Shown in pieces: positions 1 to 6,836 of a stretch of DNA of 25,521 nt. Numbering within the stretch: position 1 is the stretch's first letter; each line of letters starts with the position of its first letter. The DNA is taken from assembly GCA_021785095.1 (NCBI GenBank), contig JAJYGM010000026.1, positions 1 through 25,521 of the forward strand, in the 5' to 3' direction. The notes beneath the pieces are model-generated. The model was not told where the DNA came from. It made no database searches and saw only the letters and a list, made by a program, of their open reading frames with translations. A program made the position numbers and the translations under genes. The stretch is from Actinomycetes bacterium. Its GTDB lineage: Bacteria > Actinomycetota > Acidimicrobiia > Acidimicrobiales > Bog-793.

Positions 1-183
1 CTTCACGTCGAGAGGGATGATCTCGCCGGTGTTGTCGGCACGGCGACCGGGCCCTACGGCCAGGACCTCGCCCTGCTGGGGCTTCTCCTTGGCGGTGTCG
101 GGGATCACCAGCCCCGAGGCGGTGGTCTCCTCCGACTCACCCGGCCGGACCACGATCCGGTCATCGAGGGGGTGGAGCTTCAT
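1..183 (-). CDS. groES: Co-chaperonin GroES (Hsp10), C-terminus cut by window edge
   Basis: GroES forms the heptameric lid of the GroEL folding chamber in the cytoplasm. The 61 visible residues begin [14 protein letters not shown] and continue with [20 protein letters not shown], the mobile loop that contacts GroEL, then [10 protein letters not shown] full protein has about 95-100 residues, so roughly the last third lies beyond position 1. The ATG start at 183 is preceded by an AAGGAGG ribosome binding site (192-198) at 8-base spacing. A CIRCE operator and a plausible promoter lie directly upstream, so groES is probably its own heat-shock-regulated unit rather than a passive extension of the rlmN message. 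groEL would be expected downstream, outside the window. Confidence 0.97.
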   Translation of the reverse strand, partial: MKLHPLDDRIVVRPGESEETTASGLVIPDTAKEKPQQGEVLAVGPGRRADNTGEIIPLDVK

Positions 184-191
184 CGAAGCGG

Positions 192-198
192 CCTCCTT
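192..198 (-). promoter_or_regulatory. Strong ribosome binding site of groES
   Basis: The minus strand reads AAGGAGG, a full match to the anti-Shine-Dalgarno sequence, 8 bases before the groES ATG. It fixes the start at 183. Confidence 0.85.
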
Positions 199-208
199 CG
201 GCACGTTG

Positions 209-235
209 TTAGCACTCGAACCTTGCGACTGCTAA
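209..235 (-). promoter_or_regulatory. CIRCE operator (HrcA binding site) of groES
   Basis: The plus strand reads TTAGCACTC, nine spacer bases, then GACTGCTAA. The CIRCE consensus is TTAGCACTC-N9-GAGTGCTAA, so 17 of 18 arm positions match. The element lies between the rlmN stop and the groES ribosome binding site. HrcA bound here would block the start of groES transcription and release it on heat shock. The hrcA gene itself is not in the window. Confidence 0.93.
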
Positions 236-263
236 TGCTAGCGGACCCGGAGCGCCCTCACAA
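235..263 (-). promoter_or_regulatory. Putative groES promoter inside the 3' end of rlmN
   Basis: On the minus strand TTGTGA (258-263) and TAGCAT (235-240) are separated by 17 bases. Each matches the sigma-70-type consensus at four of six positions. The -10 box contains the rlmN TAG stop and touches the CIRCE element, the usual geometry for HrcA repression. The assignment rests on spacing and position only; no transcript data are available. Confidence 0.5.
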
Positions 264-1329
264 CATGCCCAGGGCGCGCGCCGGCATCGGGCGCGCCGGC
301 ATCGGGCGCCCGGGCGGCAAGCGCCCGGGCGGCGAGCTGGCCGCAGGCCGCGTCGATCTCCGCGCCCCGGGTGGAGCGGATCGTGGTCCTCACCCCCAGC
401 CGCTCGAGCTCCTGGCGTGCCCCTGCGACCCGCAGCGGCGGGCTGCCCCGCACCGGGTAGCCGGGGGTCGCATTCAGCGGGATCAGGTTCACGTGGGCGC
501 CGAGGGGCCGGGCGAAGCGGGCGAGCTCGGCCATGTCCGAGGGCCGGTCGTTCGTCCCGTCGATCATCGCCCACTCGATGGAGAGCCGCCGCCCGGTCGC
601 GCCCACGTACGCCGCACACGCCTCTGCCAGCTCCCCGAGCGGGTAGCGGCGGTTGATCGGCACCAGCCGGTCGCGCAGCGCGTCGTTGGCGGCGTGCAAC
701 GAGACCGCGAGGTTCACGGGAAGCGGCTCGGCCGCCAACCGGCGGATGCCGGGCACGAGCCCCACGGTCGAGACCGTGAGGTGCCGGGCGGAGATGCCGA
801 CGTCGCCGTGGATGCGCTCGACGGCCGCCCACGTGCGCTCGTAGTTGGCGAGAGGCTCACCCATCCCCATGAAGACGACGTTCGACACGCGCCGCGGCCT
901 GGCGGCCCTCACCGCCGCGACGACCTGCTCCACGATCTCGCCGGCGGTGAGCTGGCGGTCGAACCCCGCCTGGCCCGTCGCACAGAACGCGCAGCCCATC
1001 GCACAGCCCGCCTGCGTCGACACGCACACGGTGACGCGCCCGGGGTACGCCATCAGCACGGTCTCCACCCGTCGACCGTCGTGGAGCCCGAAGAGCCACT
1101 TGACCGTGCCGCCGCCGTCGGTGGTGTGCCGCTCGACCTCGCTGAGCGCCGCCGGAAGCAGCTCGTCGAGCTCGGCTCTGAGCCCGAGCGGGAGGTCGGA
1201 CATCTCGGCCGGGCGGAGCGCCCTGCGGTGCAGACCGTCCCAGACCTGGCGCGCCCGGTAGGCGGGCTGGCCGTCGAGCAGCGCGGCGAGCTCGTCCGCC
1301 GAGACGTCGTAGGCCGCCCGGGCCCTCAC
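238..1329 (-). CDS. rlmN: Dual-specificity 23S rRNA (A2503-C2) / tRNA (A37-C2) methyltransferase RlmN
   Basis: A radical-SAM enzyme that places a methyl group on C2 of adenine 2503 in 23S rRNA and adenine 37 in some tRNAs. The 363 residues contain the cluster motif CAMGCAFC (Cys109, 113, 116). The two methyl-relay cysteines are also present: Cys102, seven residues before the cluster as in E. coli, and Cys329 in IDAACGQL. VVFMGMGEPL and NLAVSLHAAND are further family motifs. The GTG start at 1329 overlaps the tsaD stop as GTGA; a longer upstream reading adds only non-family sequence. After Cys329 the C-terminus carries short repeats (ALAAR twice, APDAG twice), a family-atypical tail. It is probably translated from the tsaD message. 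Confidence 0.96.
   Translation of the reverse strand: MRARAAYDVSADELAALLDGQPAYRARQVWDGLHRRALRPAEMSDLPLGLRAELDELLPAALSEVERHTTDGGGTVKWLFGLHDGRRVETVLMAYPGRVTVCVSTQAGCAMGCAFCATGQAGFDRQLTAGEIVEQVVAAVRAARPRRVSNVVFMGMGEPLANYERTWAAVERIHGDVGISARHLTVSTVGLVPGIRRLAAEPLPVNLAVSLHAANDALRDRLVPINRRYPLGELAEACAAYVGATGRRLSIEWAMIDGTNDRPSDMAELARFARPLGAHVNLIPLNATPGYPVRGSPPLRVAGARQELERLGVRTTIRSTRGAEIDAACGQLAARALAARAPDAGAPDAGARPGHVVRALRVR
276..336 (-). repeat. 15-bp tandem duplications in the rlmN 3' end
   Basis: Two adjacent duplications share a 15-bp period. CCGGCATCGG recurs at 281 and 296, encoding APDAG twice. CGCCCGGGCGGC recurs at 307 and 322, encoding ALAAR twice. Both keep the reading frame and fall after the last catalytic cysteine. 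Confidence 0.8.
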
Positions 1330-2309
1330 CGCTCGAACTCCAAGAAGAGACCCGGTTCGGGGGCGAGCGACAGCGGGCTCGGCCCGTCCTGCACCAGTCG
1401 GAACGAGCCCGCCGCTGCCACCATCGCCGCATTGTCGGTGCACATGGCCATGCTCGGGAGATAGGTCGGCACGTCGACGGCCTCTGGAGCGCGGCGGCGC
1501 AGCAGCGAGTTCGCGGCGACGCCGCCGCCCAGGCAGAGCCCTTTCGCGCCGACGGCGCCCACCGCGCGGGCGGCCTTGGTCGTGAGCACGTCGACCACGG
1601 CATCCTGGAACGCCGCCGCGACGTCCGGAGTCGCCGCCTCCGGCCGGCGCTCCACGGCGCGGACGACCGCGGTCTTCAATCCCGAGAACGAGAAGTCGTA
1701 GCCGTCGCCCAGCATCGCCCGGGGGAACGCGAACGCGCCGGGGTCCCCCTCCTTCGCGACGCGGTCGATCGCGGGGCCGCCCGGGTAGCCGAGCCCGAGG
1801 AAGCGCGCCACCTTGTCGAACGCCTCTCCTGCCGCGTCGTCGAGCGTCTGGCCGAGCAGCCGGTAGCGCCCCGGCGCGGCCGCGTGGACGAGCAGCGTGT
1901 GGCCGCCGGACACGAGCAGCACCACGAGCGGCCAGCGCAGCGATGGCTCCTCGATCACCGGGGCGAAGAGGTGGCCCTCCAGATGGTTCACGCCGACGAA
2001 GGGCACGCCCCAGCTCATCGCGAGCCCCTTGGCCGCCGAGAGCCCGACGAGCAAGGACCCGACGAGGCCGGGGCCGTAGGTCGCGGCCACCGCGTCGGGG
2101 CGCTCGATGCCGGCACGCGCCATGGCCTCCTCGATCACCGGGACGAGCAGCTCGACGTGGGCTCGTCCCGCGATCTCCGGGACGACGCCGCCGTAGCGCG
2201 CGTGGAGATCTACCTGGCTGGACACGACCGACGACGCGACGACGCGCCCGTCGGACACGACCGCGGCGGCGGTCTCGTCGCAGGAGGTCTCGATCCCGAG
2301 CACGTTCAC
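1326..2309 (-). CDS. tsaD: tRNA N6-threonylcarbamoyladenosine (t6A37) transferase TsaD
   Basis: TsaD transfers the threonylcarbamoyl group from TC-AMP to A37 of ANN-decoding tRNAs, working with TsaB and TsaE encoded just upstream. The 327 residues are an ASKHA-fold protein starting VNVLGIETSCDETAAAVV. The metal-binding HxxxH is NHLEGH (His109 and His113). DDAAGEAFDKVARFLGLGYPGG, split here as DDAAGEAFDKVA and FLGLGYPGG, and LCLGGGVAANSLLR with TDNAAMVA complete the nucleotide and metal site. The GTG start at 2309 overlaps the rimI TGA by four bases. Much longer upstream readings in this frame are only rimI shadow. Length matches the family (about 330-345). Confidence 0.97.
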   Translation of the reverse strand: MNVLGIETSCDETAAAVVSDGRVVASSVVSSQVDLHARYGGVVPEIAGRAHVELLVPVIEEAMARAGIERPDAVAATYGPGLVGSLLVGLSAAKGLAMSWGVPFVGVNHLEGHLFAPVIEEPSLRWPLVVLLVSGGHTLLVHAAAPGRYRLLGQTLDDAAGEAFDKVARFLGLGYPGGPAIDRVAKEGDPGAFAFPRAMLGDGYDFSFSGLKTAVVRAVERRPEAATPDVAAAFQDAVVDVLTTKAARAVGAVGAKGLCLGGGVAANSLLRRRAPEAVDVPTYLPSMAMCTDNAAMVAAAGSFRLVQDGPSPLSLAPEPGLFLEFER

Positions 2310-2809
2310 GCGCGCGCGGCCTCCTCCGCCTCGATCCGCTCGAGCCGCTCGCGGTACGCGGCCGAGTCGACGTCGTAGGCCCACATCACCAATGCGTCCT
2401 CCCCGGTCAGCTGGTAGTAGCCCTTCCGGACCCCGACCGGCACGAAGCCGAAGCGGCGGTACAGGGCCTGCGCCCGCTCGTTGCCGACCGCGACCTCGAG
2501 GGAGACGCTGCGCGCCCCCGCCTCCTGGGCGATGCGCACCGCCCCGAGCATGATCTGGGTGCCGATGCCTCGCCGCTGGTGCTCGGGCGCCACGGCCACC
2601 GTCGTCACGTGCGCCTCCTCCTCCACGAACATGAGGCCGACGTAGCCGACCGTCTCCTTGCCGACGCGGGCGACCCGGTAGGCCCGGCCCCTCCGCAGCG
2701 ACAGCTCCGAGACGAAGACGCCGTGGCTCCACGGCTCGGGGAAGACCACCTGCTCGATGGCCATCACCCGCCGCAGGTCGCGTCTGCGCATGCGGACGAG
2801 CTCGATCAC
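2306..2809 (-). CDS. rimI: Ribosomal protein S18-alanine N-acetyltransferase RimI (GNAT)
   Basis: A GNAT-family N-alpha-acetyltransferase. In E. coli RimI acetylates the N-terminal alanine of S18; in actinobacteria the specificity is broader. The 167 residues show the acetyl-CoA-binding signature VAVAPEHQRRGIGTQIM (Q/R-x-x-G-x-G/A), followed by SLEVAVGNERAQALYRRFGF, a typical motif B with the Asn and Tyr positions. The GTG start at 2809 overlaps the tsaB stop as GTGA, and the stop overlaps the tsaD start the same way. Its place between tsaB and tsaD is the classical actinobacterial arrangement and supports RimI over other GNATs. The substrate cannot be read from sequence. Confidence 0.92.
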   Translation of the reverse strand: MIELVRMRRRDLRRVMAIEQVVFPEPWSHGVFVSELSLRRGRAYRVARVGKETVGYVGLMFVEEEAHVTTVAVAPEHQRRGIGTQIMLGAVRIAQEAGARSVSLEVAVGNERAQALYRRFGFVPVGVRKGYYQLTGEDALVMWAYDVDSAAYRERLERIEAEEAARA

Positions 2810-3480
2810 CGCTGCACCCAGTTGATCCGTGCGTCGGCTTCGCGCAGGTACACGGGCCGTACCGACGCAGGCGGCACCGGCGCCGCGCCGGCCGCCAGCC
2901 TACCGGCGGCGATCGAGACGAGGACGCGGGGGGAGGGTTCGCGGATGGCGGCGACGCGCAGGCCCGCGCCGCGGAAGAGCGCGGCGTAGCGGTGTGCGCC
3001 GGTCCCCACGAGCAGCGTTCCCGGCGCCCCGGCGAGCTTTCCGGCCAGCGCCTCGGGGCTCTGGCGCGAGGGCCCTTCGGTCTGTACGCCCGGCCCCTCG
3101 TAGCTCGCGACGAACACCTCCTGGCGGCGCGCGTCGACCAACGCCGCGACCGGGCCCTCCCACCCCCCGTCGTACACCTCTTGTGCGAGGACGTCCACGC
3201 TCGTCACCTCGACGACCCCGAGACCGAGCCCGGCGGCGAGCCCCTGCGCCGTCGCAACGCCCACCCGCAAGCCGGTGAAGAGCCCCGGGCCGACGTCGAC
3301 CGCGATCGCGTCCACGTCTGCGAGCGAGACGCCAGCCTGCGCGAGGACGTGCTCGACCGCCGGCGCGAGCGTCTCGGCATGCCGTCTGTCGCCGCGCAGC
3401 CACACTCCGGCCAGCGGGCCGTCGGCGTCGGCGAGCGCGACACCGACCAGCCCGGCTGCCGTCTCGATGCCGAGCAGCAT
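2806..3480 (-). CDS. tsaB: tRNA t6A biosynthesis protein TsaB
   Basis: A non-catalytic ASKHA-fold partner of TsaD that scaffolds the TsaB-TsaD-TsaE complex. The 224 residues begin MLLGIETAAGLVGVALAD and contain the family hallmark VDVGPGLFTGLRVGVATAQG, which is given here as VGPGLFTGLRVG and ATAQGLAAGLG, followed by VVEVTSVDVLA and LVDARRQEVFVA. The ATG at 3480 shares one base with the tsaE stop (TGATG). Upstream sequence in the same frame is tsaE shadow and was excluded. The C-terminal VRPVYLREADARINW is typical of the family. Confidence 0.95.
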   Translation of the reverse strand: MLLGIETAAGLVGVALADADGPLAGVWLRGDRRHAETLAPAVEHVLAQAGVSLADVDAIAVDVGPGLFTGLRVGVATAQGLAAGLGLGVVEVTSVDVLAQEVYDGGWEGPVAALVDARRQEVFVASYEGPGVQTEGPSRQSPEALAGKLAGAPGTLLVGTGAHRYAALFRGAGLRVAAIREPSPRVLVSIAAGRLAAGAAPVPPASVRPVYLREADARINWVQR

Positions 3481-4034
3481 CAGGCGGCTCCTCCGACCTG
3501 GCCCGCCCATGCGGACGCCACCTCGCCGCGGCGGGCGTCGTCCTCGCCGTGCACGGTGAGGAGCCGCTCGTCGTCGGCTGCGGCGGTGCCCGTGGCGGTA
3601 CCCGTGGCCGCAGTGCCCGTGGCGGCGGTGCCCGTGGCCGCGGTGCCCACCCGGGTGATGTCGACCGTCCAGGTCACCGGCCCGAGGGCCGGCCGCGCGG
3701 CGTCGCCCCATTCGACCAGCGCGACCCCCTCTTCGACGAGGTCGGCGAGCCCCAGGTCCGCGACCTCGGCGAGGCGGTCCAGCCGGTACACGTCGACGTG
3801 GACGAGCTGGCCGAGGGCGCAAGGGTACTGGCGGACGAGCGTGAACGTGGGGCTCGTCACCGGTCCCTCGACGCCGAGGCCGCGCGCGAACCCCTGGGCG
3901 AACGTGGTCTTCCCTGCGCCGAGGGAACCCTGGAGGACGATCACGTCGCCCCGGCGCGCCACCCCCGCAAGACGCGCGGCCAGGGCCCGAGTGGCGTCGG
4001 GGGAGGCAGAGCGCGCCGGCAGCATCCAGGCCAT
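3480..4034 (-). CDS. tsaE: tRNA t6A biosynthesis ATPase TsaE, with internal GTAAT repeat
   Basis: TsaE is the P-loop ATPase that drives multiple turnovers of the t6A complex. Walker A is GSLGAGKT (residues 36-43), followed by SPTFTLVRQY and HVDVYRLD, and LVEWGD is the typical end of the core. The 184 residues exceed the usual 150-160 because residues 130-153 are a low-complexity GTAAT repeat inserted between the last core strand (TWTVDITRVG) and the closing DERLLTVHG. The ATG at 4034 gives MAWMLPARS; a second in-frame ATG at 4025 cannot be excluded. It starts 45 bases after the glycosylase gene and its stop overlaps the tsaB start. Confidence 0.93.
   Translation of the reverse strand: MAWMLPARSASPDATRALAARLAGVARRGDVIVLQGSLGAGKTTFAQGFARGLGVEGPVTSPTFTLVRQYPCALGQLVHVDVYRLDRLAEVADLGLADLVEEGVALVEWGDAARPALGPVTWTVDITRVGTAATGTAATGTAATGTATGTAAADDERLLTVHGEDDARRGEVASAWAGQVGGAA
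3576..3647 (-). repeat. 72-bp in-frame tandem repeat in tsaE (GTAAT units)
   Basis: Three 15-bp units of the type GGCACCGCGGCCACG, then a 12-bp unit and a divergent last unit, encode GTAAT GTAAT GTAAT GTAT GTAAA. The copies differ at wobble positions, so the array is not very recent. Confidence 0.88.
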
Positions 4035-4079
4035 GTCAGGGTCGCACCGTCTCGGTCCACTGCCCTCGAGGACCGGCGG

Positions 4080-4649
4080 TCATCGGGCCTCGCGCAGGAG
4101 CGCCTTGGCGCGCACGAAGTCGGCGCGCATCTCCGCGACGACCTCGCCGCCGCCGCGCAGCGCCGCAGCCGGATGGTACGTCGGCACGAGGTGCACCCCC
4201 CGGAACGCAAAGACGCGGCCTCTCAGCTTCGAGATGCCCTCGGTCGTGTCGAGGAGGGTCTTCGTCGCGAAGTTGCCGAGCGTCACGACCACGCCCGGTG
4301 CGACGAGGTCGATCTGGCCTTCGAGATAGGGGCGGCACGCGTCGATCTCGGCCGGGAGCGGGTCGCGGTTTCCCGGCGGCCGGCACAGGACCACGTTGGC
4401 GATGTAGCACCGGTCGCGCTCGATGCCGATCTCCTGGCGCATCAGCAGGTCCAGCAGCTTCCCCGACCGCCCGACGAACGGCTCGCCCCGCAGGTCCTCG
4501 TCCCGACCGGGCCCCTCACCCACGAACATGAGGTCCGCGTCAGGATCGCCCACCCCGAAGACGACCTGGGTGCGCCCCGCCGCGAGCGCGCAGCGCGTGC
4601 ATCCCGACGCAGCCTCGCGCAGCCTCGCGAGCTCCTCGGCCGCGCTCAT
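4080..4649 (-). CDS. Type-4 (4Fe-4S) uracil-DNA glycosylase
   Basis: Removes uracil from DNA as the first step of base excision repair. The 189 residues show the family-4 motif GEGPGRDED (44-52) and the late active-site motif [11 protein letters not shown]. Four cysteines are spaced for the iron-sulfur cluster (Cys17, 20, 89, 105); the last pair lies 16 apart as in the Thermus enzyme. [10 protein letters not shown] is also conserved. I chose the ATG at 4649 because AGGTGG precedes it by 8 bases; a GTG at 4661 would add MVRR. It lies between the hydrolase and tsaE, codirectional with short gaps, although it has no link to t6A. Family 5 is less likely because of the GE-PG motif and cysteine pattern. 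Confidence 0.93.
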   Translation of the reverse strand: MSAAEELARLREAASGCTRCALAAGRTQVVFGVGDPDADLMFVGEGPGRDEDLRGEPFVGRSGKLLDLLMRQEIGIERDRCYIANVVLCRPPGNRDPLPAEIDACRPYLEGQIDLVAPGVVVTLGNFATKTLLDTTEGISKLRGRVFAFRGVHLVPTYHPAAALRGGGEVVAEMRADFVRAKALLREAR

Positions 4650-4710
4650 CCGACGGACCACCTGCGGATGCTACCGTCATGCCCCGCTTCCTCAAGGGGT
4701 CGCTGGCGGG

Positions 4711-5661
4711 TCACTCGGTCACGAGATCGCACAACGTGCCCGCCCGCTCCAGCATCACCATGTGTCCGCACCCGGGCAGGACGGTGAGCCGTGAACCCCG
4801 CACACGATCAGCGATCCCGCGCGCGGCGCGCGGCGGCGTCAGCAGATCCCTGGTCCCGACCACGACGTGCACCGGCAGCGCCAACTCGGCCAGCCGGTCG
4901 CGCACGTCGAACTCGAGGAGGTGCCGAGTCAGCTCGGCGAGGGCGCCCGGCGACATCGAGTCGAGCATCTCGCACAGGAGCTCCATCGCGGCGGGAGAAG
5001 GAGCGGCGCCGAACGCGACCCGCGACGCCCAGACCGTGGCCGACTTCGGGAACGGCCCGCGCCCCTTCCGCTCGGCGCTCGCCAACGCGCGCGCCGACGC
5101 GGCGGCGGCGATCGCCGCGAGCGGTGGGCCGGCGATCGGGCCCGGGGTCGAGGCGACGAGCAGCAGCCTCCGGACGTGGAGGGAGAGGTCTTCGGGCCGG
5201 TCCAACGCGAGGAGCTGGGCGACCATCCCCCCCATCGAGTGGCCCACGAGGACCGCGTCGCGGACGTCGAGCTCGCTGAGGACCTCCGCGAGATCCGCGG
5301 CCAGCCGTTCGAACGTGTAGCCCTCGCGCCCTGCGCGCGACTGGCCGTGCCCGCGCTGGCTCACCGCGAGCACGCGGCCGGGGAGCGTGCGGAGCTGGGT
5401 CGCCCAGGTCGCCGCGCTCAGCGTGACGCCATGCACGAGGACGGAGGTCGGACCCTCTCCCCGCTCGACCACGTGGAGCCGTCCGCCGTCGCTCGTCGTC
5501 ACGAAGTGGTGCCGGATGTCCGGCGGCAGCGACAGCCCGGCGGCGGCGAGCTCCTCGGCACCCACTCTCCAGCGCCCCGCCGCCGTGCGCTGGAGCAGGT
5601 AGGCGAGCCCCGCGCCCCCGGCGACGCCTGCGCCCAGGAAAGAGGCGCGGCGAAGGTTCAC
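4711..5661 (-). CDS. Alpha/beta-fold hydrolase with N-terminal hydrophobic segment
   Basis: A serine hydrolase of 316 residues; the substrate is unknown. The oxyanion motif is VHGVT, the nucleophile elbow GHSMGG (Ser142), the acid Asp272 in [11 protein letters not shown] and the base His300 in GCGHMVMLE. The start is [18 protein letters not shown]: an arginine pair, then a hydrophobic stretch to about residue 23. That could be a membrane anchor or a weak Tat-like signal (the motif is RRxxFL, not RRxFLK). The GTG at 5661 overlaps the alr stop as GTGA. A hydrolase next to alr and the tsa genes is familiar in actinobacteria, but its role is not established. Confidence 0.88.
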   Translation of the reverse strand: MNLRRASFLGAGVAGGAGLAYLLQRTAAGRWRVGAEELAAAGLSLPPDIRHHFVTTSDGGRLHVVERGEGPTSVLVHGVTLSAATWATQLRTLPGRVLAVSQRGHGQSRAGREGYTFERLAADLAEVLSELDVRDAVLVGHSMGGMVAQLLALDRPEDLSLHVRRLLLVASTPGPIAGPPLAAIAAAASARALASAERKGRGPFPKSATVWASRVAFGAAPSPAAMELLCEMLDSMSPGALAELTRHLLEFDVRDRLAELALPVHVVVGTRDLLTPPRAARGIADRVRGSRLTVLPGCGHMVMLERAGTLCDLVTE

Positions 5662-6836
5662 CTTGCACCCCCGGTCCGCCGCGAAGCGTGGACCCGCGGC
5701 ACGCGCGGCCCGATGCCGCACAGCACCTCGTAGGCGATGGTCCCGAGGCGCGCGGCCCAGTCCGCCGCGGTGATCTCCTCGTCACCCTGGCGGCCGACGA
5801 GGACCACCTCGTCGCCGGGCGCCACGGTGGCCCCAGGGCCGCAGTCGACCATCAGCTGGTCCATCGTGACGACGCCCGCGAGCGGCCTGCGCCTGCCGCC
5901 GACGAGCACCGGGCACCCGGTGTCGAACAGCCGGCGGGGCACCCCGTCGGCGTAGCCGATCGGCACGGTCGCGACCACGCTGCGCTCGGGAAGGGCACGG
6001 CGGCGCCCGTAGGAGGGGCGCTCGCCGGCGTCGAGCTCGCGCACCTCGCTCACCCGGGCCTTCAGCGCGAGGACCGGCCGCAGCCTGGCCACGAAGGACG
6101 CGACGTCCTCCCCGGCGCCGCCGTCGGCCATGGCCGCCGAGGGCGCGTAGCCGTAGATGCCGATGCCGCAGCGCACCAGGTCGTACCGGGCGGAGGGCCA
6201 CGCGACCGCGCCCGCGGTGTTGGCCGCGTGGAGCAGCCGCGGCCGGGCATGCAGCCCGGAGACGACCCGGTCGAAGGTCTCGAGCTGGAGCACGGAGAAC
6301 ATCCGGTCCTCCTCGTCCACCCCGTCCGCCACCGCGAGGTGCGTCCAGACCGCTTCGAGCCCGAGCCCAGGGTCCGCCTCGACGGCCTCGACGAGCGCCG
6401 CCGCGTGGTCGGGCGCTGCGCCCGCACGGTGCATGCCAGTGTCCACCTTCACGTGGACGCCGGCTCGGACGCCGATCTTTCGCGCCGCGGCTGCGACCGC
6501 CTCCACTCCGGCCCGCGTCGTCACGGTCGCGCTGAGGCCGGCAGCGACCAGCGCCTCGGCGGCGTCGGCCAGGACCTCGGACAGCACCAGGACGGGCGCC
6601 GGGACGCCGTGCTCGCGGAGCTCGAGACCCTCGTCGACGAGGGCGACCGCCAACCACGACGCGCCCGACTCGATCGCGGCGCGCGCCACGGGCACGGCGC
6701 CGTGGCCGTAAGCGTCGGCCTTCACCACCGCGCACAGCGCGGCCGGCGCGGCGCGGCGCGCGAGGAGGGCGACGTTCGACGCCAGCGCGTCGAGGTCGAC
6801 CTCCGCCCGGGCTGGCCGCGTCCGTCCCTCAGCCAC
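5658..6836 (-). CDS. alr: Alanine racemase (PLP-dependent)
   Basis: Interconverts L- and D-alanine for peptidoglycan. The 392 residues form a fold-type III barrel plus C-terminal beta domain. The PLP lysine is Lys39 in AVVKADAYGHGA. The opposite catalytic tyrosine lies in RPSYGRR, and VPIGYADGVPR, GIGIYGYAP and VTMDQLMVDCG are further signatures. The GTG at 6836 yields VAEGRTRPARAEVDLDAL and overlaps the 3' end of nnr by eight bases. Other upstream starts would read through nnr in another frame. It belongs with glmM and glmS as a wall-precursor enzyme. Confidence 0.96.
   Translation of the reverse strand: MAEGRTRPARAEVDLDALASNVALLARRAAPAALCAVVKADAYGHGAVPVARAAIESGASWLAVALVDEGLELREHGVPAPVLVLSEVLADAAEALVAAGLSATVTTRAGVEAVAAAARKIGVRAGVHVKVDTGMHRAGAAPDHAAALVEAVEADPGLGLEAVWTHLAVADGVDEEDRMFSVLQLETFDRVVSGLHARPRLLHAANTAGAVAWPSARYDLVRCGIGIYGYAPSAAMADGGAGEDVASFVARLRPVLALKARVSEVRELDAGERPSYGRRRALPERSVVATVPIGYADGVPRRLFDTGCPVLVGGRRRPLAGVVTMDQLMVDCGPGATVAPGDEVVLVGRQGDEEITAADWAARLGTIAYEVLCGIGPRVPRVHASRRTGGAR

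Noticed and set aside
172..1464. Plus-strand open frame of 430 codons opposite rlmN
   Set aside because: Fully antisense to rlmN and the tsaD end; its composition is that of a shadow frame and it has no family motif.
2310..2732. N-terminal domain extension of tsaD upstream of 2309
   Set aside because: This sequence is rimI read in another frame; the TsaD family start VLGIETSCDET begins at 2309.
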